A stretch of 64,000 nucleotides of DNA, taken from positions 4,030,001 through 4,094,000 of the forward strand of contig NZ_CP019445.1 in assembly GCF_001975225.1 (NCBI RefSeq). Reading direction: 5' to 3'. The notes beneath the pieces are model-generated. The model was not told where the DNA came from. It made no database searches and worked only from the letters and a program-made list of their open reading frames with translations. The translations under genes and the position numbers were made by a program. Origin of the DNA: Kosakonia cowanii JCM 10956 = DSM 18146 (lineage in GTDB: Bacteria > Pseudomonadota > Gammaproteobacteria > Enterobacterales > Enterobacteriaceae). Below are positions 43,299 to 52,127 of this stretch, in pieces. Position 1 is the stretch's first letter, and every line of letters begins with the position of its first letter.

Positions 43299-44720
43299 AT
43301 GACCGACAGTTCCCCTGCGCAAACGCGAGGCGCGGTTTCTCCCGCTGCATTACTGGTGGCGGGCGCCTTCTTTATGGAGTTTATTGATGGCACGGTGATC
43401 GCCACCGCGCTGCCGGATATGGCAAAAACCTTCGGCGTCGAAGCGGTGGCGCTCAATATCGGCATCAGCGCCTATCTGATCACCCTTGCCGTGCTAATCC
43501 CCGCCAGCGGCTGGATCGCCGATCGCTTCGGCGCGCGCACCATCTTTACCCTGGCGCTGGCCATCTTCACCTTCGCCTCGGTGCTGTGCGGCCTCTCCAC
43601 GAGTGTCGAGATGTTTGTGGCGATGCGCATTTTGCAGGGGATGGGGGGCGCGCTGATGGTGCCGGTCGGGCGGCTGGCGGTGCTGCGTACAACGCCGAAA
43701 CATCAACTCATTACTGCTATCGCCACACTCACCTGGCCGGCGCTGGTGGCACCGATTATCGGCCCGCCGCTCGGCGGGTTTATTACCCACTACGCCGACT
43801 GGCGCTGGATCTTCTTTATTAATGTGCCCCTCGGCCTGCTGGGGATGGCGCTGGCGCTGCGCATTATTCCCAACATCCGCGAAGAGGAGCGCCGCCCCTT
43901 CGACTTAACCGGCTTTCTCACCACCAGCATCGCGATGGTGAGCCTGGTTTACGCAATGGAAGCGCTCGGTTCGCAACACCCGCAGGGTGGATTGACGCTG
44001 ACACTGCTGATGCTTGGCGCGGTGATGTTTGCCTTTACGCTGCGCCATTTTCGCCGCCATGCGTGGCCGATGATCCGCCTCGACGCGATGCAGGTGCCGA
44101 CCTTTCGCGTCACCATGTATGGCGGTTCGCTGTTTCGCGCCTCGATCAGCGCGGTGCCGTTTCTGCTGCCGCTGCTGTTTCAGGTCGGGTTTGGGATGGA
44201 TCCCTTCCACGCCGGGCTGCTGGTGCTGGCGGTGTTTGCCGGGAATTTATCCATTAAACCGGCGACAACGCCGCTTATCCGCTGGCTCGGCTTTCGTAAG
44301 CTGCTGTTGATTAACGGCGCGCTAAATGTGATTGCGCTGCTGGCCTGCGCCTTCCTCACCGCCGATACCCCGGTCTGGCTGGTGTTTATCATCCTCTATC
44401 TTGGTGGCGTTTTTCGCTCGGTGCAGTTTACCGGCGTCAGTACGCTGGCCTTTGCCGATGTGCCTGGCGCGCAGATGAGCTATGCCAATACGCTGTTTAG
44501 CACGGCGACACAGCTGGCGGTGGGTCTTGGCATTACGCTTGGCGCGATTGGCATTCGAATTGGCGAGCATATCAGCGGCTGGTTAGGGATCGCCGCGATG
44601 GAAGGGATCAGTTTCCGGCTGGCGTTTGTCTTTATTGCGTTGATCTGTCTGGTGGGAATGATTGATACGCTGCGTTTGACGAAGGATGCCGGTAGCGCGG
44701 TGTCGCAGAAAAGTCGTTAA
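43299..44720 (+). CDS. DHA2-family MFS drug/proton antiporter
   Basis: A membrane transporter of 473 residues. Motif A is seen in SGWIADRFGARTIF, the antiporter motif C in LVAPIIGPPLGGFI, and the first helix carries FFMEFIDGTVIATALPDM, typical of DHA2 (EmrB/QacA-like) proteins. The substrate is unknown; efflux of a toxic compound is the usual role. The ATG at 43299 is preferred to a GTG six codons earlier. The gene is divergent from azuC and is not in this place in E. coli. Confidence 0.82.
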   Translation: MTDSSPAQTRGAVSPAALLVAGAFFMEFIDGTVIATALPDMAKTFGVEAVALNIGISAYLITLAVLIPASGWIADRFGARTIFTLALAIFTFASVLCGLSTSVEMFVAMRILQGMGGALMVPVGRLAVLRTTPKHQLITAIATLTWPALVAPIIGPPLGGFITHYADWRWIFFINVPLGLLGMALALRIIPNIREEERRPFDLTGFLTTSIAMVSLVYAMEALGSQHPQGGLTLTLLMLGAVMFAFTLRHFRRHAWPMIRLDAMQVPTFRVTMYGGSLFRASISAVPFLLPLLFQVGFGMDPFHAGLLVLAVFAGNLSIKPATTPLIRWLGFRKLLLINGALNVIALLACAFLTADTPVWLVFIILYLGGVFRSVQFTGVSTLAFADVPGAQMSYANTLFSTATQLAVGLGITLGAIGIRIGEHISGWLGIAAMEGISFRLAFVFIALICLVGMIDTLRLTKDAGSAVSQKSR

Positions 44721-44728
44721 ACAGCAAT

Positions 44729-44820
44729 GCCGGATGGCGGCTTACGCCTTATCCGGCCTACGGGTGCGATGCAGAAATTTGCTCCCCGTAGGCCTGATAA
44801 GCGTAGCGCCATCAGGCAAA
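44729..44820. repeat. REP/BIME unit 3
   Basis: The head GCCGGATGGCGGCTTACGCC and tail GCGCCATCAGGCAAA match the copies after argS at 11353-11553. The middle is different. It lies between the convergent DHA2 transporter and the RpiB-like gene and may serve as their terminator. Confidence 0.88.
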
Positions 44821-44827
44821 GGAGTTA

Positions 44828-45466
44828 TCAGGCCAGCACTTCACGTACGAAGGCTTCGATCTCTTTATTCTGGCAGTTCTCAAAGAAGCACTGCTGGAAA
44901 CGCTCGCCGGAGACGGCGGTTTTCACCAGCTCGCGATCGATGGCGCGCAGCGTATCGAGATAGTTCTCTTTCACCACCGCTGCTTTTACCTGGTTCAGAA
45001 TGCCAGCGTTACGCACCTGCGGCTCTTTACGCTCCGGCGGATAGCCTTCCCCGTTGCGTCCGGTAAAGGCTTTCTCAAAGATAAAGCGCACGTTCAGTTC
45101 AGCGCCCCAGCCAAAGCCTTTAGCAAACGGCAGCGCCAGCGCGTTACCGTTGTTGATCTGCGCGAACAGGAACGCATCGGCCGGATCGATACAGTAACCG
45201 CAGACCACGCCCGGATGGATGTTCAGCGACATCAGCGCGCCCTGCCCGGTGCCGCAGCCGGTCACCACGAAATCCACCGCTTTAGAGTTGAGCAGAATGC
45301 TGGCCATAATACCGAGGTGGATATAGGTCAGATGATGGTCATTTTCGTCGCTCATGCCAACGTTATACACCGGGAAATCTTTCTCATCGGCTACGGTTTT
45401 CAGCTCTTTGAGAATGATGGCGTTTTTCGCCGCCTGGCTGTTTTCCATCATCAGTGCAATTTTCAT
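44828..45466 (-). CDS. RpiB/LacA/LacB-family sugar-phosphate isomerase
   Basis: The 212-residue protein belongs to the RpiB/LacAB family of aldose-ketose isomerases; the catalytic Cys is in VTGCGTGQGALMSLN. It is longer than RpiB (about 150) by a C-terminal part with NAGILNQVKAAVVKENYLDTL. The substrate is not predictable. In the minus sense AGGAG touches the first ATG (45472) but stands six bases from the second, so 45466 is taken. It is a single gene without linked sugar kinase or transporter. Confidence 0.85.
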   Translation of the reverse strand: MKIALMMENSQAAKNAIILKELKTVADEKDFPVYNVGMSDENDHHLTYIHLGIMASILLNSKAVDFVVTGCGTGQGALMSLNIHPGVVCGYCIDPADAFLFAQINNGNALALPFAKGFGWGAELNVRFIFEKAFTGRNGEGYPPERKEPQVRNAGILNQVKAAVVKENYLDTLRAIDRELVKTAVSGERFQQCFFENCQNKEIEAFVREVLA

Positions 45467-45705
45467 TTTCATCTCCTGTAGACGTGCTTCGGATAGCAAA
45501 GGTTACCTAAACCTTACTACCTCACAAACATACTTTCAAATTTAGTGAAAAATGGTTTTAAAAATCAAAAGGCGCCTCACAGTTTTGAGCGGCCCGCTTG
45601 AGCCGTCCTGATTAGTAGAGGGTGTTCGGGGGGTTATTCCGTCGATTGCCGCACAAAGGGGGCGATTAAGATGAGAAGATGCAAAAAATGAAGCAGAGCA
45701 ACGTC

Positions 45706-46038
45706 ATGAAGAGAGTCCTTATTGCCGCCACGCTGTTACTCCTTGCCGGGTGCACCATCACCAAAGAAGCAGAAGTGAGCAGCGTGGACACCACCAGCGG
45801 TGTGGTACGTCTGAGCTTTAATCAGCAGATGATGCAGACCGCGCGTTATGATGAGTACGTCGCGCAGGGCACCGCCAACAAACAGTGCCAGCAGTTGGGC
45901 TATGCCACCGCCGTGGCATTTGGCCAGCCAGTGCAGACCTGTAGTTTGATCAGCGGTTCAGGCTGCATGAACACCAAAATCACCATTCAATATCAGTGTC
46001 GCGGTATCGCTATCGATCCCAACCGCGCGGCCTGGTAA
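45706..46038 (+). CDS. yecR: YecR-like lipoprotein
   Basis: The 110-residue protein starts with a lipoprotein signal (MKRVLIAATLLLLAGC, lipobox Cys at 16) and continues like E. coli YecR: TITKEAEVSSVDTTSGVVRL, NKQCQQLGYATAVAFGQPV, ITIQYQCRG. The function is unknown; in E. coli yecR belongs to the FlhDC regulon. An ATG nine codons upstream (45679) is also possible. No clear sigma-28 promoter is seen in 45500-45678. Confidence 0.85.
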   Translation: MKRVLIAATLLLLAGCTITKEAEVSSVDTTSGVVRLSFNQQMMQTARYDEYVAQGTANKQCQQLGYATAVAFGQPVQTCSLISGSGCMNTKITIQYQCRGIAIDPNRAAW

Positions 46039-46044
46039 ATTCTT

Positions 46045-46070
46045 AAGCCAGCCATTAGCGCTGGCTTTTT
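46045..46070 (+). terminator. Terminator of yecR
   Basis: The stem AGCCAGC/GCTGGCT with loop CATTAGCG is followed by TTTTCTTTT six bases past the yecR stop. Confidence 0.8.
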
Positions 46071-46080
46071 CTTTTATTAA

Positions 46081-46100
46081 TAATAAAAACAATTCTCATT
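46081..46100. promoter_or_regulatory. Possible Fur box upstream of ftnA
   Basis: TAATAAAAACAATTCTCATT resembles the Fur box in its second half and lies in the AT-rich 46071-46247 region before ftnA. ftnA is Fur-activated in E. coli. The match is partial. Confidence 0.4.
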
Positions 46101-46247
46101 CATTTAAATATTACCCCGGCAATGCGTGTTATTCGCATTCTCTTTATTAATCAAACGTTTTATTATTTTACCTTTTGCAAATAATTAAATAACAAATTAT
46201 AGTGGCGGCACTTTCCCCTGTTATATTTTTAATTCCGGAGCCGTGCG

Positions 46248-46745
46248 ATGTTAAAAGCAGAGATGATTGAAAAACTCAACGAACAGATGAATCTGGAACT
46301 CTTCTCCTCCCTGCTCTATCAACAGATGAGCGCATGGTGCAGCTATCACAGTTTTGAAGGTGCTGCCGCGTTTCTGCGCCGCCACGCTCAGGAAGAGATG
46401 ACCCATATGCAGCGCCTGTTCGACTACCTGACGGACACCGGCAGCCTGCCGCGCATCGCGAATATTGCCTCACCGGTTGCTGAGTACGCTTCCCTTGATG
46501 AACTGTTCCGCGCGACCTACGAACATGAACAGCATATTACGCAAAAAATTAATGAGCTGGCGCACGTTGCAATGATGTCGCAGGATTATCCGACCTTTAA
46601 TTTCCTGCAGTGGTATGTTGCCGAGCAGCATGAAGAAGAGAAACTCTTTAAATCGGTAATTGATAAATTAACGTTGGCGGGTAAAAGTGGTGAAGGCCTC
46701 TACTTTATTGATAAAGAGCTGGCGACCCTCGACGCACAAAATTAA
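46248..46745 (+). CDS. ftnA: Non-heme ferritin FtnA
   Basis: FtnA is the cytoplasmic iron-storage protein. The 165 residues equal E. coli FtnA. Ferroxidase ligands are seen in [30 protein letters not shown] and [12 protein letters not shown]. The ATG follows TTCCGGAG. In E. coli yecH separates ftnA and tyrP; here tyrP follows after 255 bases. Confidence 0.96.
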   Translation: MLKAEMIEKLNEQMNLELFSSLLYQQMSAWCSYHSFEGAAAFLRRHAQEEMTHMQRLFDYLTDTGSLPRIANIASPVAEYASLDELFRATYEHEQHITQKINELAHVAMMSQDYPTFNFLQWYVAEQHEEEKLFKSVIDKLTLAGKSGEGLYFIDKELATLDAQN

Positions 46746-46748
46746 TAA

Positions 46749-46784
46749 CAAAGGCGGTTCAGTTAATTCTGTACCGCCTTTTTC
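46749..46784 (+). terminator. Terminator of ftnA
   Basis: AAGGCGGT/ACCGCCTT form an eight-base stem followed by TTTCTTCT, just after the ftnA stop. Confidence 0.8.
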
Positions 46785-46891
46785 TTCTGCTCCAGAACAT
46801 TTCTCTCTGTCTATCCCCCCTGCTGCAACACACTGCCTGATTCCGCACTCAACACCCCCGGTGATAGCTCCTTCTCGTTCGCCTGATGAGC

Positions 46892-46955
46892 CGTAAACAA
46901 AAGATTACAGCAGATGTAACGGTCATTTGACGAAACGGTGGAATTATCTTACTCT
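46892..46955 (+). promoter_or_regulatory. tyrP promoter with two TyrR boxes
   Basis: CGTAAA-N6-ATTACA at 46892-46909 fits a strong TyrR box (TGTAAA-N6-TTTACA). A weaker one, TGTAAC-N6-TTGACG at 46915-46932, overlaps the -35 TTGACG; with 17 bases it is followed by the -10 TACTCT. The strong-plus-weak arrangement is that of E. coli tyrP, where tyrosine represses and phenylalanine activates. Confidence 0.75.
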
Positions 46956-47000
46956 GCGCCGCGTATTGCGTGTGCAGTGAGTTAAGTGATAGAGGAAAGT

Positions 47001-48212
47001 GTGAAAAATCGGGCACTTGGAAGTGTATTTATTGTCGCTGGCACCACCATTGGTGCGGGTATGCTGGCGATGCCGCTGGCAGCGGCGGGCGTAGGGTTTG
47101 CAACCACGCTGGGGCTGCTTTTCATCTTATGGGCAGTGATGTGTTATACCGCCCTGCTGCTGCTTGAGGTCTATCAGCATGTTCCGGCTGAAACCGGGCT
47201 CGGCACACTGGCGCAGCGCTATCTGGGTCGTTACGGGCAGTTGATCACCGGCTTCAGCATGATGTTTCTGATGTATGCGCTAACGGCTGCCTATATCAGC
47301 GGTGCTGGTGAATTGCTCGCTTCAAGTATCAGTGAGTGGTTCAACGTTTCGCTCTCCTCAAGCGCAGGCGTGTTGATCTTTACACTGGTCGCTGGCGGCG
47401 TGGTCTGCATCGGCACCTCACTGGTCGATCTCTTTAACCGTTTTCTCTTCAGCGCCAAAATCCTCTTTTTAGTGATCATGCTGGCGCTGTTAATGCCGCA
47501 CGTACACCAGGCGAACCTGCTGACTATGCCGCTGGAAAAAGGGCTGGCGCTCTCAGCCCTGCCGGTGATTTTCACCTCGTTTGGTTTTCACGGCAGCGTG
47601 CCGAGCATCGTCAGCTATATGGGCGGCAACATTCGCCAACTGCGCAAAGTGTTTATCACCGGTAGCGCCATTCCGCTGGTGGCTTATATCTTCTGGCAGC
47701 TGGCGACGCTTGGCAGCATCGACTCCCATACTTTTATCGGCCTGCTTGCCAGCCAGTCAGGGCTTAATGGCTTGTTGCTGGCGCTGCGCGATGTCGTCGC
47801 CTCTGCGCATGTTGAGCTGGCGATCCACCTCTTCGCCGATCTGGCGCTGGCCACCTCATTCCTCGGCGTTTCGCTGGGTTTGTTCGATTACCTGGCCGAT
47901 CTCTTTAGCCGCCATAATAGTGTCTGCGGCCGTTTGCAAACCGGCATCATTACCTTCCTGCCGCCGCTGGCGTTTGCCCTCTTCTACCCGCGCGGTTTTG
48001 TGATGGCACTCGGTTATGCAGGCGTTGCGCTTGCGGTATTAGCCCTGCTGCTGCCATCGATGCTGGCGTGGCAGAGCCGCAAACACCATCCGCAAAGTGG
48101 CTATCGCGTGCTGGGCGGGAAACCGGCGCTGTGCCTGATCTTTGCCTGTGGTGTCGCCATTATTACTATTCAGTTTTTGATTGTGGCAGGATGGTTGCCG
48201 CAGGTTGGCTAA
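47001..48212 (+). CDS. tyrP: Tyrosine-specific transporter TyrP
   Basis: An inner-membrane tyrosine/proton symporter of the aromatic amino acid permease family with about 11 membrane helices. The 403 residues equal E. coli TyrP. Landmarks are [20 protein letters not shown] at the start and [20 protein letters not shown]. Translation is taken from the GTG at 47001 behind GAGGAAAGT, which gives the family N-terminus; the open frame starts five codons earlier. Confidence 0.95.
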   Translation: MKNRALGSVFIVAGTTIGAGMLAMPLAAAGVGFATTLGLLFILWAVMCYTALLLLEVYQHVPAETGLGTLAQRYLGRYGQLITGFSMMFLMYALTAAYISGAGELLASSISEWFNVSLSSSAGVLIFTLVAGGVVCIGTSLVDLFNRFLFSAKILFLVIMLALLMPHVHQANLLTMPLEKGLALSALPVIFTSFGFHGSVPSIVSYMGGNIRQLRKVFITGSAIPLVAYIFWQLATLGSIDSHTFIGLLASQSGLNGLLLALRDVVASAHVELAIHLFADLALATSFLGVSLGLFDYLADLFSRHNSVCGRLQTGIITFLPPLAFALFYPRGFVMALGYAGVALAVLALLLPSMLAWQSRKHHPQSGYRVLGGKPALCLIFACGVAIITIQFLIVAGWLPQVG

Positions 48213-48635
48213 GGCCAGCTTTACGTACGCACTTAATGGTGCGTGCGTCCCCTTTCGCGAGCAATGAGTATTGTGCAGTGCTGCCATTGTCTATTTACAG
48301 CAATATTTCCTTTTTCACGTCCTGCTATATGCTCACCGCATTATCATTCAATCGCCGGAATAAGACGGTAAAGATAGGGTAATTCATATTCTCCGTGATT
48401 TTTATTTTTAAAAAACATTGTTTTTCAAAGAGATAAAATAAAACATCAATTTTTTGATATTTATCACACCAGTAACATTCACTAGATCTATATTGCATCA
48501 TCCCGTTACAATTCATCGATTCTTATTTTTTATTACCTTATCTGAATCTCTGATGGCAGGGCCACCCGCTCATCCGTTCGTCGACACGCCATGTCATGTG
48601 GCTGAATGCTTATCGCCAGAATTAGAGGACGCCGT
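48213..48635. other. AT-rich gap after tyrP, left edge of the ribitol-phosphate pair
   Basis: The stretch holds no recognised gene. A hairpin at 48223-48248 (ACGTACGCAC/GTGCGTGCGT, one wobble) may end tyrP. From about 48380 to 48540 the sequence is strongly AT-rich, unlike the flanking coding DNA. It probably contains the promoter of the next two genes and marks the junction of acquired DNA. No copy of a tRNA end was found in it. Confidence 0.6.
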
Positions 48636-50030
48636 ATGAGCGATCTACAACATCCCCCCATAAAAACGATTGCCGTCATTTTAGCCGGTGGACGCGGCTT
48701 GCGTTTCGGCGGTGAGGTTCCCAAACAGTTTGTTAAACTGGCCGGACGTATGGTGATTGAATATACGGTTGAGGTATTCGAACAGTGTGACGCGGTGGAT
48801 CACATTATCATCGTAGTGCCTGCCGGTTATCAGGACACCCTTTGGGAAGTGACCATGCGTAATGACTGGCGCAAAGTGATGAAGATTGTCGAAGGTGGGC
48901 GCGATCGCGCCGACTCTACCGCATCAGCACTGGCGGCCCTGACAGAGTTTAGCGCAGACGCTAAAGTGCTTACGCACGATGCCGCTCGCCCTTTGCTTGA
49001 CCAACCTACGCTAGCGCGCTTCTTATCTGCCCTGGATGAGTACGCCGCGGTTGATGTGGTGATCCCAGCCAGCGATACGATTGTCGAAGTTAACGATCGC
49101 CAGCAGATAGCGGATATTCCCGATCGTAGCCGTCTTCGCCGTGGTCAAACGCCGCAAGGCTTTCATCTCGGTGTGCTGCGCGAAGCTTACCAGCGCGTCA
49201 TCGCACGAGGATTTGTTGGCGTTACGTGTGATTGTGGCGTAGTGCGCCGCGAAATGCCTGAAGTCGCCATTGGTACCGTTCTCGGCGATGCCGCTAATAT
49301 CAAAATCACCGATAGCATCGATCTCTTTTTTGCGGAGAAACTGCTGCAATTACGCACTACCCAGGCGGTGCAGGATGAGAGCACTCTGAGCCAGCTTGAG
49401 GGCAAAGTCGTGGTAGTGATTGGTGCCAGTTCCGGTATCGGTGCTGCGGTAGCCGATCTTGCTCAGCGCTATGGCGCCCGTGTGTATGGGGCCAGCCGTA
49501 CTCTGGATGGCCTGGATATCACTCAGCAAAACCAGGTTCACGATCTGCTGGCCACCGTTGCGGCGCAGGAAGGAAAGATAGACGCTGTTATTAATACTGC
49601 CGCGCTGCTGATCAAAAAACCCTTAACGCACCTCAGCGCCGTAGAAATAGGGCAAGTTATTGCCACTAACCTCACTGCGGCAATTACGCTTTCTCAGGAA
49701 GCCTACCCATGGTTACGGGCGACCCAAGGCTGCCTGATTAATTTCGCGTCCAGCTCCTACACCCGTGGACGCGCCTTTTATGCTGTTTACAGTGCGACCA
49801 AAGCCGCGATTGTTAATATGACGCAGGCGCTGGCGGAAGAGTGGGCCGCTGAACATGTACGGGTGCTTTGCATCAACCCGGAACGGACCATGACCCCAAT
49901 GCGCATGCGTAACTTTGGCGCTGAACCGCCGGAAACCCTGTTGGATCCCGAAACCGTGGCGCGTGCGACGCTGCAGGCTATGTGTTCCTCTCTTACCGGA
50001 GCTGTGTTTGATGTACGACGTAAAAACTGA
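48636..50030 (+). CDS. Bifunctional CDP-ribitol synthase (cytidylyltransferase + ribulose-5-P reductase, Bcs1-like)
   Basis: The 464 residues fuse two enzymes. Residues 1-240 are an IspD/TarI-type cytidylyltransferase: LAGGRGLRFGGEVPKQF (16-32) with Lys30, and HDAARPL (114-120). Residues 255-464 are a short-chain dehydrogenase: GASSGIG (263-269), FASSSY, and YSATK (385-389) with catalytic Tyr and Lys. This order is that of H. influenzae Bcs1/Acs1, which reduces ribulose-5-phosphate with NADPH and makes CDP-ribitol. The ATG at 48636 follows GAGGACGCC. It overlaps the LicD gene by 20 bases. CDP-ribitol as product is inferred; a related CDP-polyol is possible. Confidence 0.85.
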   Translation: MSDLQHPPIKTIAVILAGGRGLRFGGEVPKQFVKLAGRMVIEYTVEVFEQCDAVDHIIIVVPAGYQDTLWEVTMRNDWRKVMKIVEGGRDRADSTASALAALTEFSADAKVLTHDAARPLLDQPTLARFLSALDEYAAVDVVIPASDTIVEVNDRQQIADIPDRSRLRRGQTPQGFHLGVLREAYQRVIARGFVGVTCDCGVVRREMPEVAIGTVLGDAANIKITDSIDLFFAEKLLQLRTTQAVQDESTLSQLEGKVVVVIGASSGIGAAVADLAQRYGARVYGASRTLDGLDITQQNQVHDLLATVAAQEGKIDAVINTAALLIKKPLTHLSAVEIGQVIATNLTAAITLSQEAYPWLRATQGCLINFASSSYTRGRAFYAVYSATKAAIVNMTQALAEEWAAEHVRVLCINPERTMTPMRMRNFGAEPPETLLDPETVARATLQAMCSSLTGAVFDVRRKN

Positions 50031-50916
50031 TCCCGCCGGCGAAGCAGCAGAAGCCGCCTATTTCGTCGCTGGCGTACCCATCGAAGATATACAGCGTCAG
50101 GCGTGTGCCGTGCTGGTTTCATTAACCGATTTCTTTGAACAGCACGGGATCCGTTATTGGTTAGTCGGCGGTACACTGCTCGGGGCGCTTCGCCATGGCG
50201 GTTTTATACCCTGGGACGATGATATCGATATCGTGGTCGCGCGGCCTGACTACGAGCGTTTATTGACTCTGCTTGACAGCTTACCCGACTCATTACGACC
50301 TATTCATCCGCAGAATTGCCCGACCACGCCCTTCCCTTTTCTTGTGGTGACCCACGCGCAATCTCATCTGGTGATGGATTATAAAAAGCCATTCGATCGC
50401 GGAATTGGTATAGATGTATTCCCTCTGGACGCTATTCCCGCGCCGGGCTGGCGCCGGCAGCTACTCTTTCGCGCGGTTCGCCTGATGCGATCGCTGTCGA
50501 TGAATAAGCAGCAAGGCTTTTATCCGCGACCGTTGAACGGCAACGTGCAGTTACGCTTTGCCCTTCTTTCGGCGTTGAGCAATATCCTCTCGGCCCGCAC
50601 TATTTTTACCCTCTATGACAAAATCGTAGGTCACGGTGATGTCGATTCAAGCGAGTGGGTGGGGAATCTGTACGGCGTCTATGGCGAACGAGAGGTGGTG
50701 AAACGTGAAATTTTTGGCAGCAAAGAGGTGCGTGCCACCTTTGCGGCGCATGCCTTGCGGGTGCCGGCGCAACCAGAGCGTTATTTAGAGAATATCTATG
50801 GCGACTATATGAAGCTGCCGCCGCTGGAAAAACGCAATACAGAACACCGTATCAACTTTGTGGCGATTGGCGATGACAAGCCAGCGTCCCCATCACGCTT
50901 ACCCTCGCAGCCATAA
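50011..50916 (+). CDS. LicD/fukutin-family phosphotransferase
   Basis: The 301-residue protein has the LicD signature of the nucleotidyltransferase fold: YWLVGGTLLGALRHGGFIPW (49-68), then WDDDID (68-73) with metal-binding aspartates. Further conserved parts are RGIGIDVFPLDAIP and an ERYLENIYGDYMKLPP C-terminus. Family members move phosphocholine or ribitol phosphate from the CDP form to a glycan; fukutin and FKRP use CDP-ribitol. Being overlapped by a CDP-ribitol synthase gene, this one probably transfers ribitol phosphate. GGAG lies nine bases before the ATG. No membrane segment is obvious. A hairpin (GGAAGCC/GGCTTCC, 50934-50955) follows the stop. Confidence 0.85.
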   Translation: MYDVKTDPAGEAAEAAYFVAGVPIEDIQRQACAVLVSLTDFFEQHGIRYWLVGGTLLGALRHGGFIPWDDDIDIVVARPDYERLLTLLDSLPDSLRPIHPQNCPTTPFPFLVVTHAQSHLVMDYKKPFDRGIGIDVFPLDAIPAPGWRRQLLFRAVRLMRSLSMNKQQGFYPRPLNGNVQLRFALLSALSNILSARTIFTLYDKIVGHGDVDSSEWVGNLYGVYGEREVVKREIFGSKEVRATFAAHALRVPAQPERYLENIYGDYMKLPPLEKRNTEHRINFVAIGDDKPASPSRLPSQP

Positions 50917-51004
50917 CTGTTGCGCATGAAACCGGAAGCCTGATTGCGGGCTTCCTCTGTTGCAGAAATCTGAGATTACCCTTCCCGTCAGCAAATTTCA
51001 GGCA

Positions 51005-51030
51005 CAAAAAAACCACCTTTCGGTGGTTTC
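51005..51030 (-). terminator. Terminator of the tRNA operon
   Basis: ACCACC/GGTGGT with a TTTC loop is followed on the minus strand by seven T. It lies 42 bases past tRNA-Leu. Confidence 0.85.
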
Positions 51031-51071
51031 ACGACACTGCTTATTGCTTTGATTATTCTGCTTTTTCCCCA

Positions 51072-51158
51072 TGGTACCCGGAGCGGGACTTGAACCCGCA
51101 CAGCGCGAACGCCGAGGGATTTTAAATCCCTTGTGTCTACCGATTCCACCATCCGGGC
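51072..51158 (-). tRNA. leuZ: tRNA-Leu (anticodon UAA)
   Basis: An 87-base tRNA with a long variable arm reads GCCCGGATGGTGGAATCGGT at its 5' end, has TTAAA around the UAA anticodon, and ends with the encoded CCA. It appears identical to E. coli leuZ as remembered. It is the last gene of the operon. Confidence 0.97.
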
Positions 51159-51170
51159 TCGGGAAGAAAT

Positions 51171-51244
51171 TGGAGGCGCGTTCCGGAGTCGAACCGGACT
51201 AGACGGATTTGCAATCCGCTACATAACCGCTTTGCTAACGCGCC
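51171..51244 (-). tRNA. cysT: tRNA-Cys (anticodon GCA)
   Basis: A 74-base tRNA, 5' GGCGCGTTAGCAAAGCGGTT, with the anticodon loop TTGCAAA and an encoded CCA end. It lies 12 bases upstream of tRNA-Leu, as in E. coli glyW-cysT-leuZ. Confidence 0.97.
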
Positions 51245-51298
51245 AAAATCCTTCAGGCTTTTCAGCCAGCACCCGCTGTAACAGCCGATGCGTAAAAC

Positions 51299-51374
<76 letters not shown>

Positions 51375-51445
51375 GTCATCAGGCGTGTTGTAATCGCTTG
51401 ATTTTATTATCTTCTGGCAAGCTGTGCCGCCTTCCGATGCGTTGC

Positions 51446-51473
51446 ATTCTACTTACCTGACGCAATGAGTCAA
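51446..51473 (-). promoter_or_regulatory. Promoter of glyW-cysT-leuZ
   Basis: On the minus strand TTGACT, 16 bases, TAGAAT are a strong sigma-70 pair about 75 bases upstream of tRNA-Gly. Confidence 0.8.
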
Positions 51474-51522
51474 CGATATTTTTCAAAAGCACGATCGTTT
51501 GCTGAAATTTGCGACGAAACGA

Positions 51523-52071
51523 TCACGGTTCGAGCAGATCGCCGCGCGCAGCGTTGAGATACTGCAGCATCGACCACAGCGTCAGCACCGCGGCGACAAA
51601 GAAGAGCGCAATACCGGCATACTCCACCCACTGGTTCGGTCGCCACAGCAGCCACACCAGCGCCACCATCTGTGCCGTGGTTTTGACTTTACCGATCCAT
51701 GAGACCGCCACACGGCTACGCTTGCCCATCTCTGCCATCCACTCGCGCAGGGCGGAGATGATAATTTCACGGGCGATCATTGTTGCCGCAGGCAGCGTCA
51801 CCCACCAGCTGTGATAGTGCTCCGCCACCAGCACCATTGCGATCCCGACCAGTACCTTATCGGCCACCGGATCGAGAAAGGCCCCAAAGCGCGTGCTCTG
51901 GTTCCAGCGACGCGCCAGATAACCATCAAACCAGTCGGTTACCGCCGCGCAGCAAAAAATAAGGGCGCAGACAAACGGCGCCCAGTTGAACGGCAGATAG
52001 AACGCCAGAACGAAAAACGGGATCAGGATGACGCGAAAAAGGGTGAGCAACGTAGGAATATTGAATCGCAT
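51523..52071 (-). CDS. pgsA: Phosphatidylglycerophosphate synthase PgsA
   Basis: PgsA makes phosphatidylglycerophosphate from CDP-diacylglycerol and glycerol-3-phosphate in the inner membrane. The 182 residues equal E. coli PgsA. The CDP-alcohol phosphotransferase motif is complete in [20 protein letters not shown] plus VAD, and four or more membrane segments are visible. It is followed by the tRNA operon on the same strand. Confidence 0.97.
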   Translation of the reverse strand: MRFNIPTLLTLFRVILIPFFVLAFYLPFNWAPFVCALIFCCAAVTDWFDGYLARRWNQSTRFGAFLDPVADKVLVGIAMVLVAEHYHSWWVTLPAATMIAREIIISALREWMAEMGKRSRVAVSWIGKVKTTAQMVALVWLLWRPNQWVEYAGIALFFVAAVLTLWSMLQYLNAARGDLLEP

Positions 52072-52127
52072 GTTGGCGTTAACTGTCTGTTGTCCGTAAA
52101 ATTTCGCTCTATGTTGCTACAGAGCCC

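Noticed and set aside
48213..51158. Attachment-site duplication flanking the LicD pair
   Set aside because: The 3' end of tRNA-Leu was looked for in the gap after tyrP and no copy was found; no integrase gene is present.
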